64,000 nucleotides of DNA, from positions 1,523,035-1,587,034 of the forward strand of contig MU278348.1 of NCBI GenBank assembly GCA_022385755.1, given 5' to 3'. The notes under the pieces were generated by a model. That model made no database searches. It saw nothing but the letters and a program-made list of their open reading frames with translations, and was not told where the DNA came from. Made by a program: the position numbers and the translations under genes. The DNA comes from Trametopsis cervina. Its lineage: Eukaryota; Basidiomycota; Agaricomycetes; Polyporales; Irpicaceae. Positions 23,564-35,494 of the stretch are shown here, in pieces; the stretch's first letter is position 1; each line of letters begins with the position of its first letter.

Positions 23564-24805
23564 CTTCGGTTCGTAGACCAGTCACAGGTGGCAAAAGAAG
23601 TTGGGTTTGTGCAGTAGCAGCAAAAGTTCTCTCGAGCTGCTTAAAATTGATGGCGGGCGGATGGACCAGCTGGTGTCGTGAAGAAGTGCAGTGCAAAGGA
23701 GCGACGGTCGCCGTCTTGGACGACGCGACGCGTCGAACCGTGAGAATCTGACGCGTACGGCAACTCACGTGATCGCGCTTTCTCTAATAGGAAGGTCTTG
23801 TATACAGCACAATCAGCGCTTTTACCAGTGCAATAGTTCCGACCTGCCGACTCGTGTTATAAGTCGGTCTGTATGCATGTTCAGGTGATTGCTGGAATCA
23901 CAGAGAGTTGAATTGTATACCAATGCTTACACGCTGTTCAATTATATAGGCATTATAAAGCATCGACGAGTCATCGCTATCATGCTACAATATTGTAGCA
24001 CAGTCATGCCAATGATACGGCGGCGACATATGGTTATCAGCTGTTGAAACAATATGCTCATGTATCCAAAAAATCGAACCGCACATCTTATCAAAAAGTA
24101 GTGCCATGTGCAGTTCGCCCGCGATTCAAGTAACTGGCAAGGATGATTTGATGCATTGTAGTTATGTCCACTTAATTGGGATCGTTCTACGCAATTCTTT
24201 TGTATGGATCGCCTATCTGGCAAATACAAACCCGCATTACAGTTTGTACGGCTGATGCAAATCGGAGGCACACCCGTGATACCAATGCGTTCCACCAATA
24301 CCTTCTCTCACGAGGCAGATTGGGAGGTCGAATGCTCAAACGCAATACAGTACACATAAGCTACGCCTCACGTCAATCGGCAAGCCGATGCCGAATTGTA
24401 TGAAACCCAAGAAATACATTTTCCTCCTTCAAGTTGTGCACAAGGCGTCATGCTGCCAGGGCGCATACTCAGGGTCGATGGAAGACATAGACATGTACTA
24501 ACTTTACTCGTCTTTTCGTACTCATCGGTTCAATGGTATAGGATACATACATCCGTCGCAAGTCGGACAACGGGAAAGAGGATGTTCTTGTTACAGAACT
24601 CCCGGCGCGAGCAAACTAATTTTATTCGTGTATCGGTTGACAGCCGTTATCAACCCTCCAGTACTAACTTGGATACGGCGACAACGGAAAGGCCAGTCTA
24701 CTTCGCCTTAGTTTCACCCGCCATGACCGCAGGATGCAACGTGTGTATTGCTGAACAACAAGGAACCGCGCAAATGTTGCATGCTTGATCGACGCTCTGG
24801 TAAGT
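23564..24805. other. intergenic spacer upstream of the TPX2-domain gene
   Basis: This 1.2-kb AT-richer stretch lies between the start of the TPX2-domain gene and the 3' end of SYO1 and must hold the TPX2-gene promoter. A 130-codon plus-strand frame at 24396-24788 has no recognisable motif and no splice context. I see no gene or repeat here. Confidence 0.5.
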
Positions 24806-27366
24806 TCATAGGCCCAACGCCCGCCGATAATCAACAAACGCCACCAAATTATCTCTGACCTCCTCTCCACGGCGTCTGAGATCACGTTCTCGTTTCCTAT
24901 CAATGCCGCGCACGGCCTTCCTGACACCTTCTATCCCAGCGGCTAGTACGTCCAGGTAGCCTTGCGCTCGAAAGTTAACGTCATATGGCGACGTCTCGTC
25001 TGAGTAGATATCGATTAACGCGGACACAGCTTGGAGCTGAGGTTCCACCGAGCTGCTATTCGTCGCCCCGGATGAGATCACCGCTAGCAAGAACTCCGAG
25101 ATAACCTGTTAACCTGTTAGAATTGGCCTTTTGCTATATAATTCTTAATACCTTATTGGCCTCAATGGACTCCCGGTGCTGCGCGAGACATTCCAACGTG
25201 CCGATACACTTAACTTTGACGCTCGTCTCTGAAGCAGCGTTGCATAATTGGATCAAGACGTTGACTTGAGCTGCATCGGGCACCTGTAGATTGATGGTGA
25301 GTTCGACAGATGCAGAATACGGAGACCATGGTCCTACTCACTAGAACACCTTTCCATACAACTGCGATGCCCCAAAGCACACCGACCGCGGCCTCCCACA
25401 TTTCCCGTCGTCTCTCTTGGCCCGGTCCATCCACGTCCGTACCGACGACTTCCAGTGCATGCCATACTTGTGTCCATATGCTCGTGCCTGCGGCGAAGTC
25501 ATCGCGCGGAGACACTTTCTGTGGATGAGCCTGAGCAGCGGTGGCCAACGCCAGGAAGACATTGTTTAGGCATTCCAATGCGCCGATATGGATTGAACTA
25601 AGTGCAGAAGTTGTCGGGGGATGCGGAGAAGTGCCTCCGAGAGGAGGGAACGATAGGGCAGTCGGTTGAATCAATGAGAGCAGTGGAGTAACGAACGCGG
25701 GTAGGTTCGCTGTGATCGGGCTGTCTGTTGACGGCACGGCAGAGTCATCCTCTGCCATTTCGGCATCATCTTCCATATCATCATCTACCGGCTCCTGTAG
25801 TCAGAAGAGACCAATGACACCATGGTAAGGATCTTACCTTCGACTACCTCCTCATCTCCACTATCTATCGCGGGTTCAGGGTCAGGTAGGGTCGCACAAA
25901 CGCCTGTGAGTATTTCTAGAGCCAGTTGAACGTTTCTAAGCTTCCGTTCCAGCTGTTCTAGCTCAATTTCTGCGGGACTTCTGTGATCCGTTTTGGGTGA
26001 ATTCTTCAAGGACAGCTTTTGCAATTCGGGTATGGCATCCTATGCAGAATTAGTTCGGTTTCCTGTTACGAATTCATCGCCGAGACAGCCGACACACCTC
26101 CTGCACTATTAGCTCTTGCGCGCGCTGAGTATTCTCTACCAGAGAGATTGACGCTATGACCGGTTGCAATGTGGGTAAGACAACCTCATTATCAATATCC
26201 GCAAGTGCCGCTACTGAGGGAGGAGGTATAGGAGATACATTCCTCAGTATACCTGAAGGGTTGTTAGAAGTTCCTAATAGCGTCGGAGAAAATATTCACG
26301 TGCCTGAGCAAAGGATGCGTAAGGTAACTTCACGATCGTCTCGCGCCGCTTTGCCTTTGCCATTAGGCTTTTCAGCTTCATCTGGTCGTGCCACGGATAA
26401 AAGACACGCTGTGTAGGCACCATTCGAACGAACTTCCACGATAGCCGGATAGTTATCATCCGTCAGAACGTATAAACAGTGTGCTATCAAATTTCGTTAG
26501 GTATATAGAGATATATGACGAATGACTCAGCCTGACCTGCGGACGCCACTGTTGCGACAGGTAGTTTTTCTCTCGCACTAAGAAATGACATTAAGAATGG
26601 GACCAGTGATATCTGGTTGACAGCATTCAATGCTTTGTTTGAGGTTTCTCTAGTGTACCTTAGCCGCAGTGACAACGAAGATGCTGATTACTCACGACAA
26701 ACACCAAAGAATGGTAATCACGTTGTCCGCGAACTCGTATACAAGTCTTTGCATATTTTCAGGGGCGTCCTTGGGAGACTCCAGGAACTGGGAGAGAGTT
26801 GCAGAAATCTAAGGATGGGAATTACACGAGATTGAGTGACAGTGTCAGCGATGATCGCTTACTTTCGGTATAAAGGTTTTCAATGGGGTAAGTATGTTCT
26901 TGTTGTACATCTCCGCACATATGTCATACCCGCCGTCGATGCACAAGTTTCTAAAGAGCTGAATTAGCTTGATCGGAAGCGGACAGCGTCACTACATACC
27001 GTAAAGCACCACCGGCTTCTACAACCACTTCCTCCTCACTGTCGGAGAGTCGCGTGATCAATGCACCGACAACATTCTTGCCTTGCAAGAGCCTTCGAGT
27101 GGAAGGATCATTTTGTATGAGATTAGATACCGCTACACAAGCCCATTTTCGTTCAGCCACATCAGGACTTGCCATCTGGTAAAACGTTTGAAATCAACAC
27201 ACCCAGAGAAGACGCAAGCGCGACTCACCTTTTGTATGATAGGGAGTATTGCATCCCCCTTGGATGAAGACGCGGAAGCCGCGGCGAGGCCTTGGGGAAT
27301 ATGCGAGTCCGGCACTCGCATAGGATTGTGCCGCTTCATTTGACGTTTCTTCTGAGATTTGCCCAT
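24806..27366 (-). CDS. SYO1: SYO1 (HEATR3-like) symportin, ARM/HEAT-repeat import chaperone
   Basis: The protein starts MGKSQKKRQMKRHNPMRVPDS, a basic N-terminus typical of Syo1, and runs through about ten exons with helical ARM/HEAT repeats (for example KWACVAVSNLIQNDPSTRRLL and VVEAGGALRNLCIDGGYDIC). An acidic loop (DDDMEDDAEMAEDD) lies before the C-terminal repeats, and the protein ends FVDYRRALGL. Known role: Syo1 co-imports ribosomal proteins uL18 (Rpl5) and uL5 (Rpl11) into the nucleus for 5S RNP assembly. Exon 1 is 27366-27229 and exon 2 begins at 27175. The intron at 26253-26303 can be read only with a GC donor (see findings). The gene is divergent from FIP1 across about 340 bp. Confidence 0.85.
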
Positions 27367-27705
27367 GGTCGTAGATTGCGGTAGAAAGTTCGGACCTCAG
27401 TGAGTTCTACGGAATCTGCGCGTCCGTCTAGGTTATCGCGGTGAGGCGCATGAAGACAATTCTCCAAGCAATTCACATCCATGATGGGCTGGCGTCTAAG
27501 GTAAAATTGTGATCAGTTGAAACGTAGTGGTACATTAGTACTGCATTAGTAATGGTAAGGACTCTACTAATCCAACTTCGGGAGGTAACTATTGTTGTAG
27601 CCAGATCTATTGAGATCTAATAATTGTCACAAATGCACTTACTTTGGCGCCTTGTCCTTAGAGTTGACACAACCACCTCACGCACATTGTTACTTCCTGT
27701 GGTGG
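27367..27705. promoter_or_regulatory. SYO1/FIP1 divergent intergenic region
   Basis: This is the only DNA between two divergent housekeeping genes, so both promoters must lie here or in their first introns. No clear TATA box was seen. An ATG at 27481 followed by a GTAAAA donor at 27501 could be an alternative first FIP1 exon. Confidence 0.5.
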
Positions 27706-30091
27706 ATGCCAAATATGCTGTGTGTTCAATTCTACGCCGACCTGCCTCATCTCGTTCTAATGTTTGTCTAGCGATGATGATGATGACCGGTTTCTTTACG
27801 GAGACTCCGCCGACTTGGACGAACCACCCAAGCCCGCCATACAGACTTCAGGTGAATACAGTCTTGCTGCAGGAACTCAGATTCTCTAGACCCGATACTC
27901 ATCTGTATCTCTAACTTTCTGTACTCTCTGTACTTAGTTCCACAGCCGTAAGTCGCGTCTTCCACGTTATTGTTCTGTGTGGCTGACTATACCGTGTTGT
28001 AGCATACCTCTGGAACAGGTAGAAGCGTTCACGAATACGCAAGGTGTTGTCGCGAACCTGGAGGCAAAAGTGGCTGGAGATGCGAACGATACCGCAGAAG
28101 ATAGCAGCGAGTCGCAAGATGGAGGCGCAGAACAAGGGAACGGGGAAGCTCAAGGAGACGGAGAACAACAAGAACAAGAGCAAGAAGAGCAAGAAGAAGA
28201 GGGAGAGGGAGAGGGAGAGGACGAAGAGGAGGAAGAAAGTGACGACGTAAGAGGTCTACAAAACATCTCTTGCTCCACTAAACACCTTGTAGGACATTGA
28301 AATTATCACAGAAAAGCCCAATCGCTCCTTGGATTTTCGGTACGTGCAGCATACATAGTAGATTCTTGGTACTTTATTTTGGTTTACAGGCAGCGACCCC
28401 CTCTGAACCGGCCGGGCCAATCGTCATCATTCTCGACTCCCCAACGCCGTAAGCTCAGTTTTGGGTTTAAGATTGTCGTTATTTATCATATTATATAGCT
28501 CAACAGCAACCCGCGCCTTCACTTACGACCGAATACACTCCCCGCGCTCGAGATACCGCGACAAATCTATCTGCTACTCCCCAACCAACACCAGGGCCTG
28601 CAGGTCAAACCACAAGCACATCAAGCCTTACATCCTCTGAGAACAAACAGGTCGCTCGTTCAGATGGTGTAGACCCGTCTACGCTTCCCGTGGCTACTGC
28701 ACCTCCCTCGCACCCACAAATTGATCTAGAGGCGCCAGGCATATTGGACGGACGTTCGATTTATGAGATTGATATCGCTGCTATGGCGGAGAAGAACTGG
28801 AGGCGGCCGGGCGCGGATCTCAGCGACTGGTTTAACTATGGCTTTGACGAGATCTCCTGGGAGGCTTATTGCTACAGGCGCAGGGAAGTGAATGAACTAG
28901 CCAACGTCCTTCGGAGTAATGTCCTCGTGCGTACACTATTTTTTATACCACCGGCTGTAAATATTCGTCGGGATACGAATATACTCATTTGTACTCGAAT
29001 GAGGCCCCCCCGAACCTCGTACGCTAACAATATCCATCTAGAGCTTCGCTGGTATGCCAGAAGACCAAGTTGCTGCGTTACCACCAGAAGTACGCACTAT
29101 GATTATGGCCTTGGTTGCATCTGGCGGAGGCAACCAAGGAGGCATGATGCCCTCCGGGATGAATATGAACGGCCCCATGATGATGCCAATGGGTCCAATG
29201 ATGGGTCCTATGATGCATGATATGGGTGCTGCTGAGATGGCGATGGTTGGGCAGGGTATGGGCATGGGCATGGGAGGTGGTATGGGAGGCCAAGGAATGG
29301 GTAACCAGCCCATGCCAGGTCCTGGTATGGGCGGACCCGGTATGGGACCGACTATGAATGATGGCGCGTTAAGTGGAGGAGTGGCGATGAGTTCGGCTGG
29401 GCAAGTTCAGGGAGGCACAGCAGATATAACCATGGGTATGATGGGAGATGGCTTTCAAGGTATGCCGCAAGGGCCCGCTCAACAGGGTGCAGGCATGCAT
29501 ATGGGCGGTGAATTTGGCATGCAGGTACGTACCTATAATTGTGTGGAAGACAATCTAAATAACATATGCTGTCTATAGCAGGAGATGAACCAGCAAATGT
29601 ACCCTGGCGTAGAAGGAGCCGGGACACCGGTGCCAAGCGCGCCTGCTTCTACTCGTGGAGGACCTCCAGCTCACTTTGGCAGAGGTCGTGGCATCCCAGC
29701 GCAAGCTCCAGCTATTCGTGGTGCTCGCGGAGGTGCTTACGCGGGTCGTGGTCGCGGTACGTGACCCTGTGTCGTCAGCAGATTTTGGTGCTGACATTGC
29801 TAGGTGGACAAGCATTACCTGTGCGACCTGCATCACCTCTGCCACCCAATGTGCCTACGGGCCCCAGGAACAAGAACAAATATAAGGACATCGATAATAG
29901 CGCTCCCGCAGTTGAGGGTCTGGACTATGGAGGAGGCAAGGATAGGAGTACGCCGCCTGACTTTGAGGACCGCGGTTCACGGTACGTATATTATTAGCGC
30001 TATTCTACTCATTATCTCACATTCACATCATGACAGGAAACGCCGGAGCTCTCCAGGAATCGAAGAGGGCAGAGGTCCGAAGCGACGATAA
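27706..30091 (+). CDS. FIP1: Fip1-like pre-mRNA 3'-end processing factor
   Basis: The core is the Fip1 motif (near 28765-28890): YEIDIAAMAEKNWRRPGADL followed by SDWFNYGFDE and WEAYCYRRRE. This is the segment by which Fip1 tethers poly(A) polymerase to the cleavage and polyadenylation factor. Before it come DDDDDRFLYGDS, a long Glu/Gln/Gly acidic tract (28130-28245) and a conserved short DIEIITEKPN strand. After it come a Met/Gly/Pro-rich segment (29130-29530), an RG-rich segment, and a basic tail ending GPKRR. About ten exons; one is only 10 nt (27938-27947). The start is uncertain: I chose a 14-nt first coding exon at 27706-27719 joined to 27772, which gives MPNML before the Asp run; 27481 is an alternative. 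The protein is nuclear. Confidence 0.85.
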
Positions 30092-30755
30092 TGAGGGTGA
30101 CTGTGCTTTTGTTTTGTTACTGCCTAGTTTTCATGTTCAGCACACTAGTGTATTCCTTAATGCACCGAGATCGACTTCGTTGTCTGCTCCGTCTGTACTG
30201 AGGTACGTATGCGTGAATCTCGACAGTACTTTGCACTTCCTGCATGTATTATGCGGTTTCTTGGCAGAGTCATGGCGTTGACCGGAGCCATGAAAATGTG
30301 CTGCTCTTTGGTGTATTCATCAAGGGCAGTAACCTAGATATCCGTCTTACCTTTACGTCGTGGTTCCTGGGCCGCCATAACACCTTCATCTGGACGCGGA
30401 AAGGCCGTCGGGAAATGCGGATCTCCACCACAGAACGACGTCCCTTGGATGCTTCTTGCAGGCAGCAATGAAGTCACCGCCTGCGTTATAGGGGACTGTA
30501 TTCATCTCAGGTCCACGCTCGTTCCGAACTTACACATTCAGCAAGTAAAGTACATTCCACACTATTATTGGTCACATTTGTGGTTGTAGAAAGGAGACAC
30601 GAAAGTGCAAGGTGTGTTGTATTGGTAAATGTGGGTGAGATGAGGTCCATTGGAAGGCACTGGATAAATAGCTATTGAAACTGAAGACTGGTATAGCAGT
30701 AGAATTGGCTATGTTCATAAGGGCAACTCGAGAGTTAATGGATCAGCAACTCACA
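30092..30755. other. convergent 3' intergenic region FIP1/ARK1
   Basis: This 660-bp AT-rich stretch between two converging stop codons presumably holds both 3' UTRs and terminators. No conserved frame was seen. Confidence 0.5.
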
Positions 30756-33700
30756 CTAGCGACCTCTTAACGAACTATTCGGCCCTTTCTTGGCCCCAGG
30801 GTCTACCGTCTCAGTCTGGTCTACGGCTCGCTGCCATCGGTCGATGAGTCTTGAGACACCAATGTAAGGCTTCTCCGGTGATGGTGACCGCAGGTCATCT
30901 GAAGGAGCGCTCTCCTTTCGTCGAACCAGTGGGGCTGTGGTGGCCTCCTGAGCGCGAGGCAACACGGTGTCAATTTGCTTCTTCGTCTCCGACATTGGTT
31001 TCCCAGCTGTAAGGATGCCAATACCTGTTGTGTTTGTGGAAAATTTGGCTGGGGAGTAAGTTTGTCGCAAAGGATATCCGGCTACAGCTGGACTCGGCGA
31101 GCGCCTCACCAATGCAGGCTCTTTGTTCTCATCGTGCCCATCCGGAATAGACAAGTGCGACTTAGTAAGAACTGGTGAAGATGGTGGTGATAGCTTGGGG
31201 AATCGAGCGGCCGCAGCTGTCGGTGAAGGTAGTCCAGCACTAGAGGTCGTGGAAAGCGATTTGGTCACGACAGATGGCTTCGTCGCGATAGGTGGCGGAG
31301 GCTTGCTCCCTGGCTGCCCAGCTCCGTTGATAGATTCATACCGGTGCACCATATCTGATATAGAAGTACGTCGTGTCGACCGTCGCGGCCTTTCTTCATG
31401 ATTCTGGCTGGCTTTCTGTGCTGTAGAGTTCGCGGAGGAGAGAGAGGACTCTAGAGGCGCCGTTTTCGAGACTGGGTTGAGGAACATTGATTGAGGCCGC
31501 GTGCGACCTGGTGGATTGGAGGAACTTGTAGAATTAGTTGCGTTGATAGGGGCTGGAGCAATCCGTGGCGCTGCGTCAACGTTTGACACGGCAACTTTAC
31601 GCTGCTGCTGGCGTGATGGTGGCCGCGCAACCGCGCGCGAAGGAGTCGCAGGACGGGTAGTTGAAGGAGGGAGCCCTTCGTTCCCCGGCGAAGACGAACG
31701 CACCCGATCGACTAGACCGGGGAGTGGCTGCTTCATAGATGGTGATGTTACGATGGCAGAACGGCGTTTGTCCATAATGCGCGAGGGGCTCTTGGGTGGT
31801 TGAGAGCCGCTCCATAAATCGACGAGATCATGAACAGAACTCTGACGTCCCTTGCTACCCGACCTTTTGCTGCGGGGTACCACCTTGTTTTCTGGAGGCA
31901 TAGATGTAGCGTTGTTCAAATCAGACTGTTCAGCGGATTGGTCTGAACTTCCATTGGGCTTGTACCCGCCCAGGTCCTCCGGTCCCTCGTCACTGGATGA
32001 AGAACCTTCTTTGCTCACTTCACGTGTAGGTGATGTCACAGGGCTCCAGTTATCTGTAAGCCCACTCGGGGAAGAGGAGAGTGCAAGAGGCTTGGGTTTC
32101 GGCTCCATACCAGGTAACTTTAGTCCTCTCTGGGCAGACGTCGACGCTGAATTGCTGGTGCCAGCACGACTTAGGGAAACCTTCGTTATCTTTGACGGGG
32201 ATCTTGTTCTGTCACGCCGCTCTGCGGATTTCGCTCGTTTGCTCGGGCTCATACCCCTAACACCGTCCTGTTTCGCTTGCTGCGGTTGAACAGGACGCCA
32301 GGGTTCTGTTTGCCGTTCATTTCCTGTACGTTCAACCTTCAGAGGTTGCTCATACTGGGTTGGCGCGGGCTTCTCCTGAGAAGGCTCGCTCTGAGGGATT
32401 ATATCCACGCTGAATGCTTCCAAAGGCTTCTCTAGTTGCAACGGACTGCGCTCGATGTAGGATGCTCGCTTGCTTGGGCTATCTCTTAGCACTGGCTGAG
32501 ACGTTTGGGTATTTGTCTCGTCATCAGAGATGCCTGTCAGCCAGTCTCGTGGTTCAGCCTTCGGACTGGGACGAGGCGGAAGTGTTGGTGGAGTAGGAGC
32601 CGTTGAAGCGGGAATATCAAGCTTGTTTGAATCTGGAACAGTAGATTTCATAGTTAAGGAGCTTCGATGCCGACGTGGTTGCACAGGCCGACTATGTCGA
32701 GACAGTATTGGAGTTGGTCGTGGTTCGTGACGAGCTTCAGGTGCCTGCGGCCCGCTTGAGGTAGGGTGTCTGCCGTGTCCCATACGCGATTCACGCATTG
32801 CAGTGCCGGTAACCTGTTGCGAGCGTGTACCATCGAATCTACCGGGAGCAAGAGAATTGCGACGGGATAAAGCAGGCTCGCCCGTACCGAGGCTAGAATT
32901 TCCCAATAAATTGCCACTCCGTACCCCGCCGGTAGCATTCCTGGAAGGCGGTCGTGCTGGGCTCACGGAGGGTTTATCAGCAGGCCGTTCGAAAGGAGGT
33001 GGCTTCGCAGAAGCCTGCATGTCAGCCTGGCCTCTATCTTGAGATGAAGGGAAAAATTGGCGGTCCAGTTCTTCTAACGATGGGAACCGTTCCTCCAGTG
33101 ATAGCTCGCCAGGTCTTTGTGGCATCGCGGAAGGTCCACGCCATGATGAGGCTTGGAACGCTGGCGAGTGTGGACGCGAATGAGTCTGAGGAATAGGCAC
33201 AGGGGAAGGTGCATGTGTACTCGGAGGTCGATACATTGTGGTACTACTGCCAAGTCCGGAAAGAGCAGGGCTTGGTGCAAGAGACTGAGGGGAACCGACA
33301 GATAAGTGAGTGGATGCGAGTCCTGTCCTAGCTCGGCGAGCATCTGCTAGAGTCTGCGCTGGAGGTTGAGACGATAGTCCAAGCCCCTCAAAGGCATCTC
33401 TAACGGGCATGCGACTCTTTGACAAAGACCCAGAGGGAGTCGGTGAGGGTGAAGGTCTGGATATAGGGATTGGCTGCGGCTTGGGCGACGCGAGATAGGA
33501 CGAGTGCCTTTTCGATGGCTCAAACGAATCACCGAAACCGGGCGCCGCCGGGACTAAAAAGTCGTTATCGAAGGCGTTTTTCGCTGCTGCCTTTGGGATG
33601 TTCTCTACGACATGACTAGGGTGCTTGGAATCGATACTCCATGGGTCTCCTCCGGTGTTGAGGTTTACCGTCTTGCCTGCGTCGGCGTTTCCCCCAACGC

Positions 33701-35177
33701 TCGCCATTCCAGATTTATGTCCACGAACACCTCGCCAAGCACGGTCATCCGCAGAATCGAACCTTAGATGTGTGCTATGGTCCACCTGATCCCCATCCTG
33801 TGCCGAACTCGACTGTGATAGTGCTGCAACATCTGAGATCTGGGGACGCCCCCGTCGCATTGGTGCAATAGCCTCAAGCACCTTTTCACGGGCCTGCACG
33901 CCAGCATTTTTTGACGGCGATGTAGACGGCTGATTTGATCGTGATTTGAACAAAACCAGATCATCCAAGGGATTTGTGGACGTAGCTCCCGGCGACATAG
34001 TATTTGGAGAGAGGGCTTGCAAGGGAGCCCCAGCAAGTACTCGAGGCGGCAGGGAGGGTTGTTTCGGGGGAAGGGCGTATGTGTACCGAGATTTGGTACC
34101 GCGAAGACCGTGCACATGGTTCAATAATTCAAAGACACTCGGCCGCTGCGTGCCATACTCGCGAAGCATCGATCCTGAAGTGTATGACATGAGCTAGAGA
34201 GGCCTCAACAATTCCCTCGCAGCACTTACCGATTAGTGCTACCATGTTTTGTGAGTAAACGGGGTAAGGTGGGATGCTGTAGTTGACATTCTGGATCGCA
34301 AGTGGACCGCGTTCCTCAAAAGGCGTGGTGTAGTAGCAGAGCTTATACAGCAAGACCCCGAGGGCCCATACGTCGCTCTTCTCGTCGATTGGTCGTCGCT
34401 GAAGCAGGTTTACCATTTCAGGTGCACGGTATTGCATGGTAGTATGCCGATCCAGGTCCGCCTGCAGTGCTCGCATTTCTTCTCCAGTGCTAGGAACTTT
34501 GTGAACGGGGGTGGCACTTCCAAAATCACAGAGCTTGTAAGATGTAGCCGAGGATTGGAGGATGTTCTCAACCTTGAGATCACGGTGAAGAAGAGGTGGT
34601 TTCAGAGCGTGCATTGCAGCTAGGCCTTCGCACACATCAACAAATATTGTCAATATCTCTGCTTCTGTTAATCGCTCGCGTAGCCGGCGGTTCATCATGT
34701 CGATGATCCCTCCACCCGAACAGAACTCCATTAAGATGAATACTTCATAAGCACCGTTGGGCAGGCGATGTGAAGCTGCGTCTATAAGGTGCACAATGTT
34801 TGGATGTCCTTTCAATATTCTCTATCATCCCAGTCTAGATCATCTTAAACCGTGAAAGCAATTACACGATACGTACCATTATATCTACCTCCTTCTTTAC
34901 CTCTGTAAGCATAGCTTCATCGGGCACCGCTATCCGCTTCAGCACATGGTGCGTGGTATTGTAAACAGGAGTTGCGGTCCTAACAAGGTATACATGAGCG
35001 AAGCCACCTAATGATTTAGAATGAGATCGACACATCCTTAAAGAGTGGTAGAAGCGCACCTTGGCTAAGATACCTGTCGACCTGGACGGTATATTTGTTG
35101 ACAGCGATGGTCTGACCAGGCATGAGGGTGGGGGAATTCTTAGATGCATGTGCTTGGTATGCCTGCCATTGTGCCAT
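30756..35177 (-). CDS. Ark1/Prk1 (NAK family) serine/threonine protein kinase
   Basis: Four exons (35177-35060, 35007-34877, 34821-34230, 34174-30756) give 1,419 aa. The kinase domain fills roughly residues 20-310: glycine loop LSQGGFAHVYLV, catalytic Lys in HHVLKRIAV, HRDLKVEN, DFGSA and YRAPEMVNL, all with NAK-family (AAK1/GAK/Ark1/Prk1) spacing. The remaining 1,100 residues, mostly in one exon, are disordered and rich in Ser and Pro with many PxxP-type and basic stretches; the extreme C-terminus (YIGVSRLIDRWQRAVDQ) looks like a conserved helix. Known role of the family: phosphorylation of endocytic coat adaptors and control of cortical actin patches. The start ATG at 35177 precedes the conserved GQTIAVNKYTVQVDRYLSQG; an upstream extension is open but unlike the family. 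Confidence 0.88.
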
Positions 35178-35494
35178 CGCTGTCGATGGCAGGCTGCGTC
35201 GAGCTGGCTGCGGGTAGTCTGTACCTCGAGCAGCAACACGGCGTTGCTGGACGCGAACAGCTAGGCGCGCAAGTTCGATGAAAGCACGTGGCCAACGAGT
35301 ACTATTGCGATAAGCGCCTTCGTGACGCGCTCTGGGAAAGTATCGAAAGTAGGAGATCGCGTTGTAGATTCCCTGCCTCTTCCTGGTGTCCACCTACCAC
35401 CATCGCCGATTATCCCCAGACTGTAAGTATATCGTCCCTCCACAGTGGTCTGTATATTAGCTCAGACAATCATTGCGACTTCTCCTGCAGCAGG
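35178..35494. promoter_or_regulatory. ARK1-like kinase/dehydrogenase divergent promoter region
   Basis: About 317 bp separate the two divergent start codons. The region is open in frames on both strands, but those extensions are not family-like. No TATA box is evident. Confidence 0.45.

Noticed and set aside
24396..24788. 130-codon plus-strand frame between the TPX2-domain gene and SYO1
   Set aside because: No motif, no start context and no splice structure; it lies in AT-rich promoter and 3' DNA.
27624..27914. 96-codon plus-strand frame as the start of FIP1
   Set aside because: It reads the acidic box DDDDDRFLYGDS in the wrong frame; the FIP1 frame needs an acceptor at 27771.
28044..28300. 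Lys/Glu-rich frame in the FIP1 acidic tract as a separate gene
   Set aside because: It is a shifted frame over the GA-rich repeat that encodes the Fip1 acidic tract.
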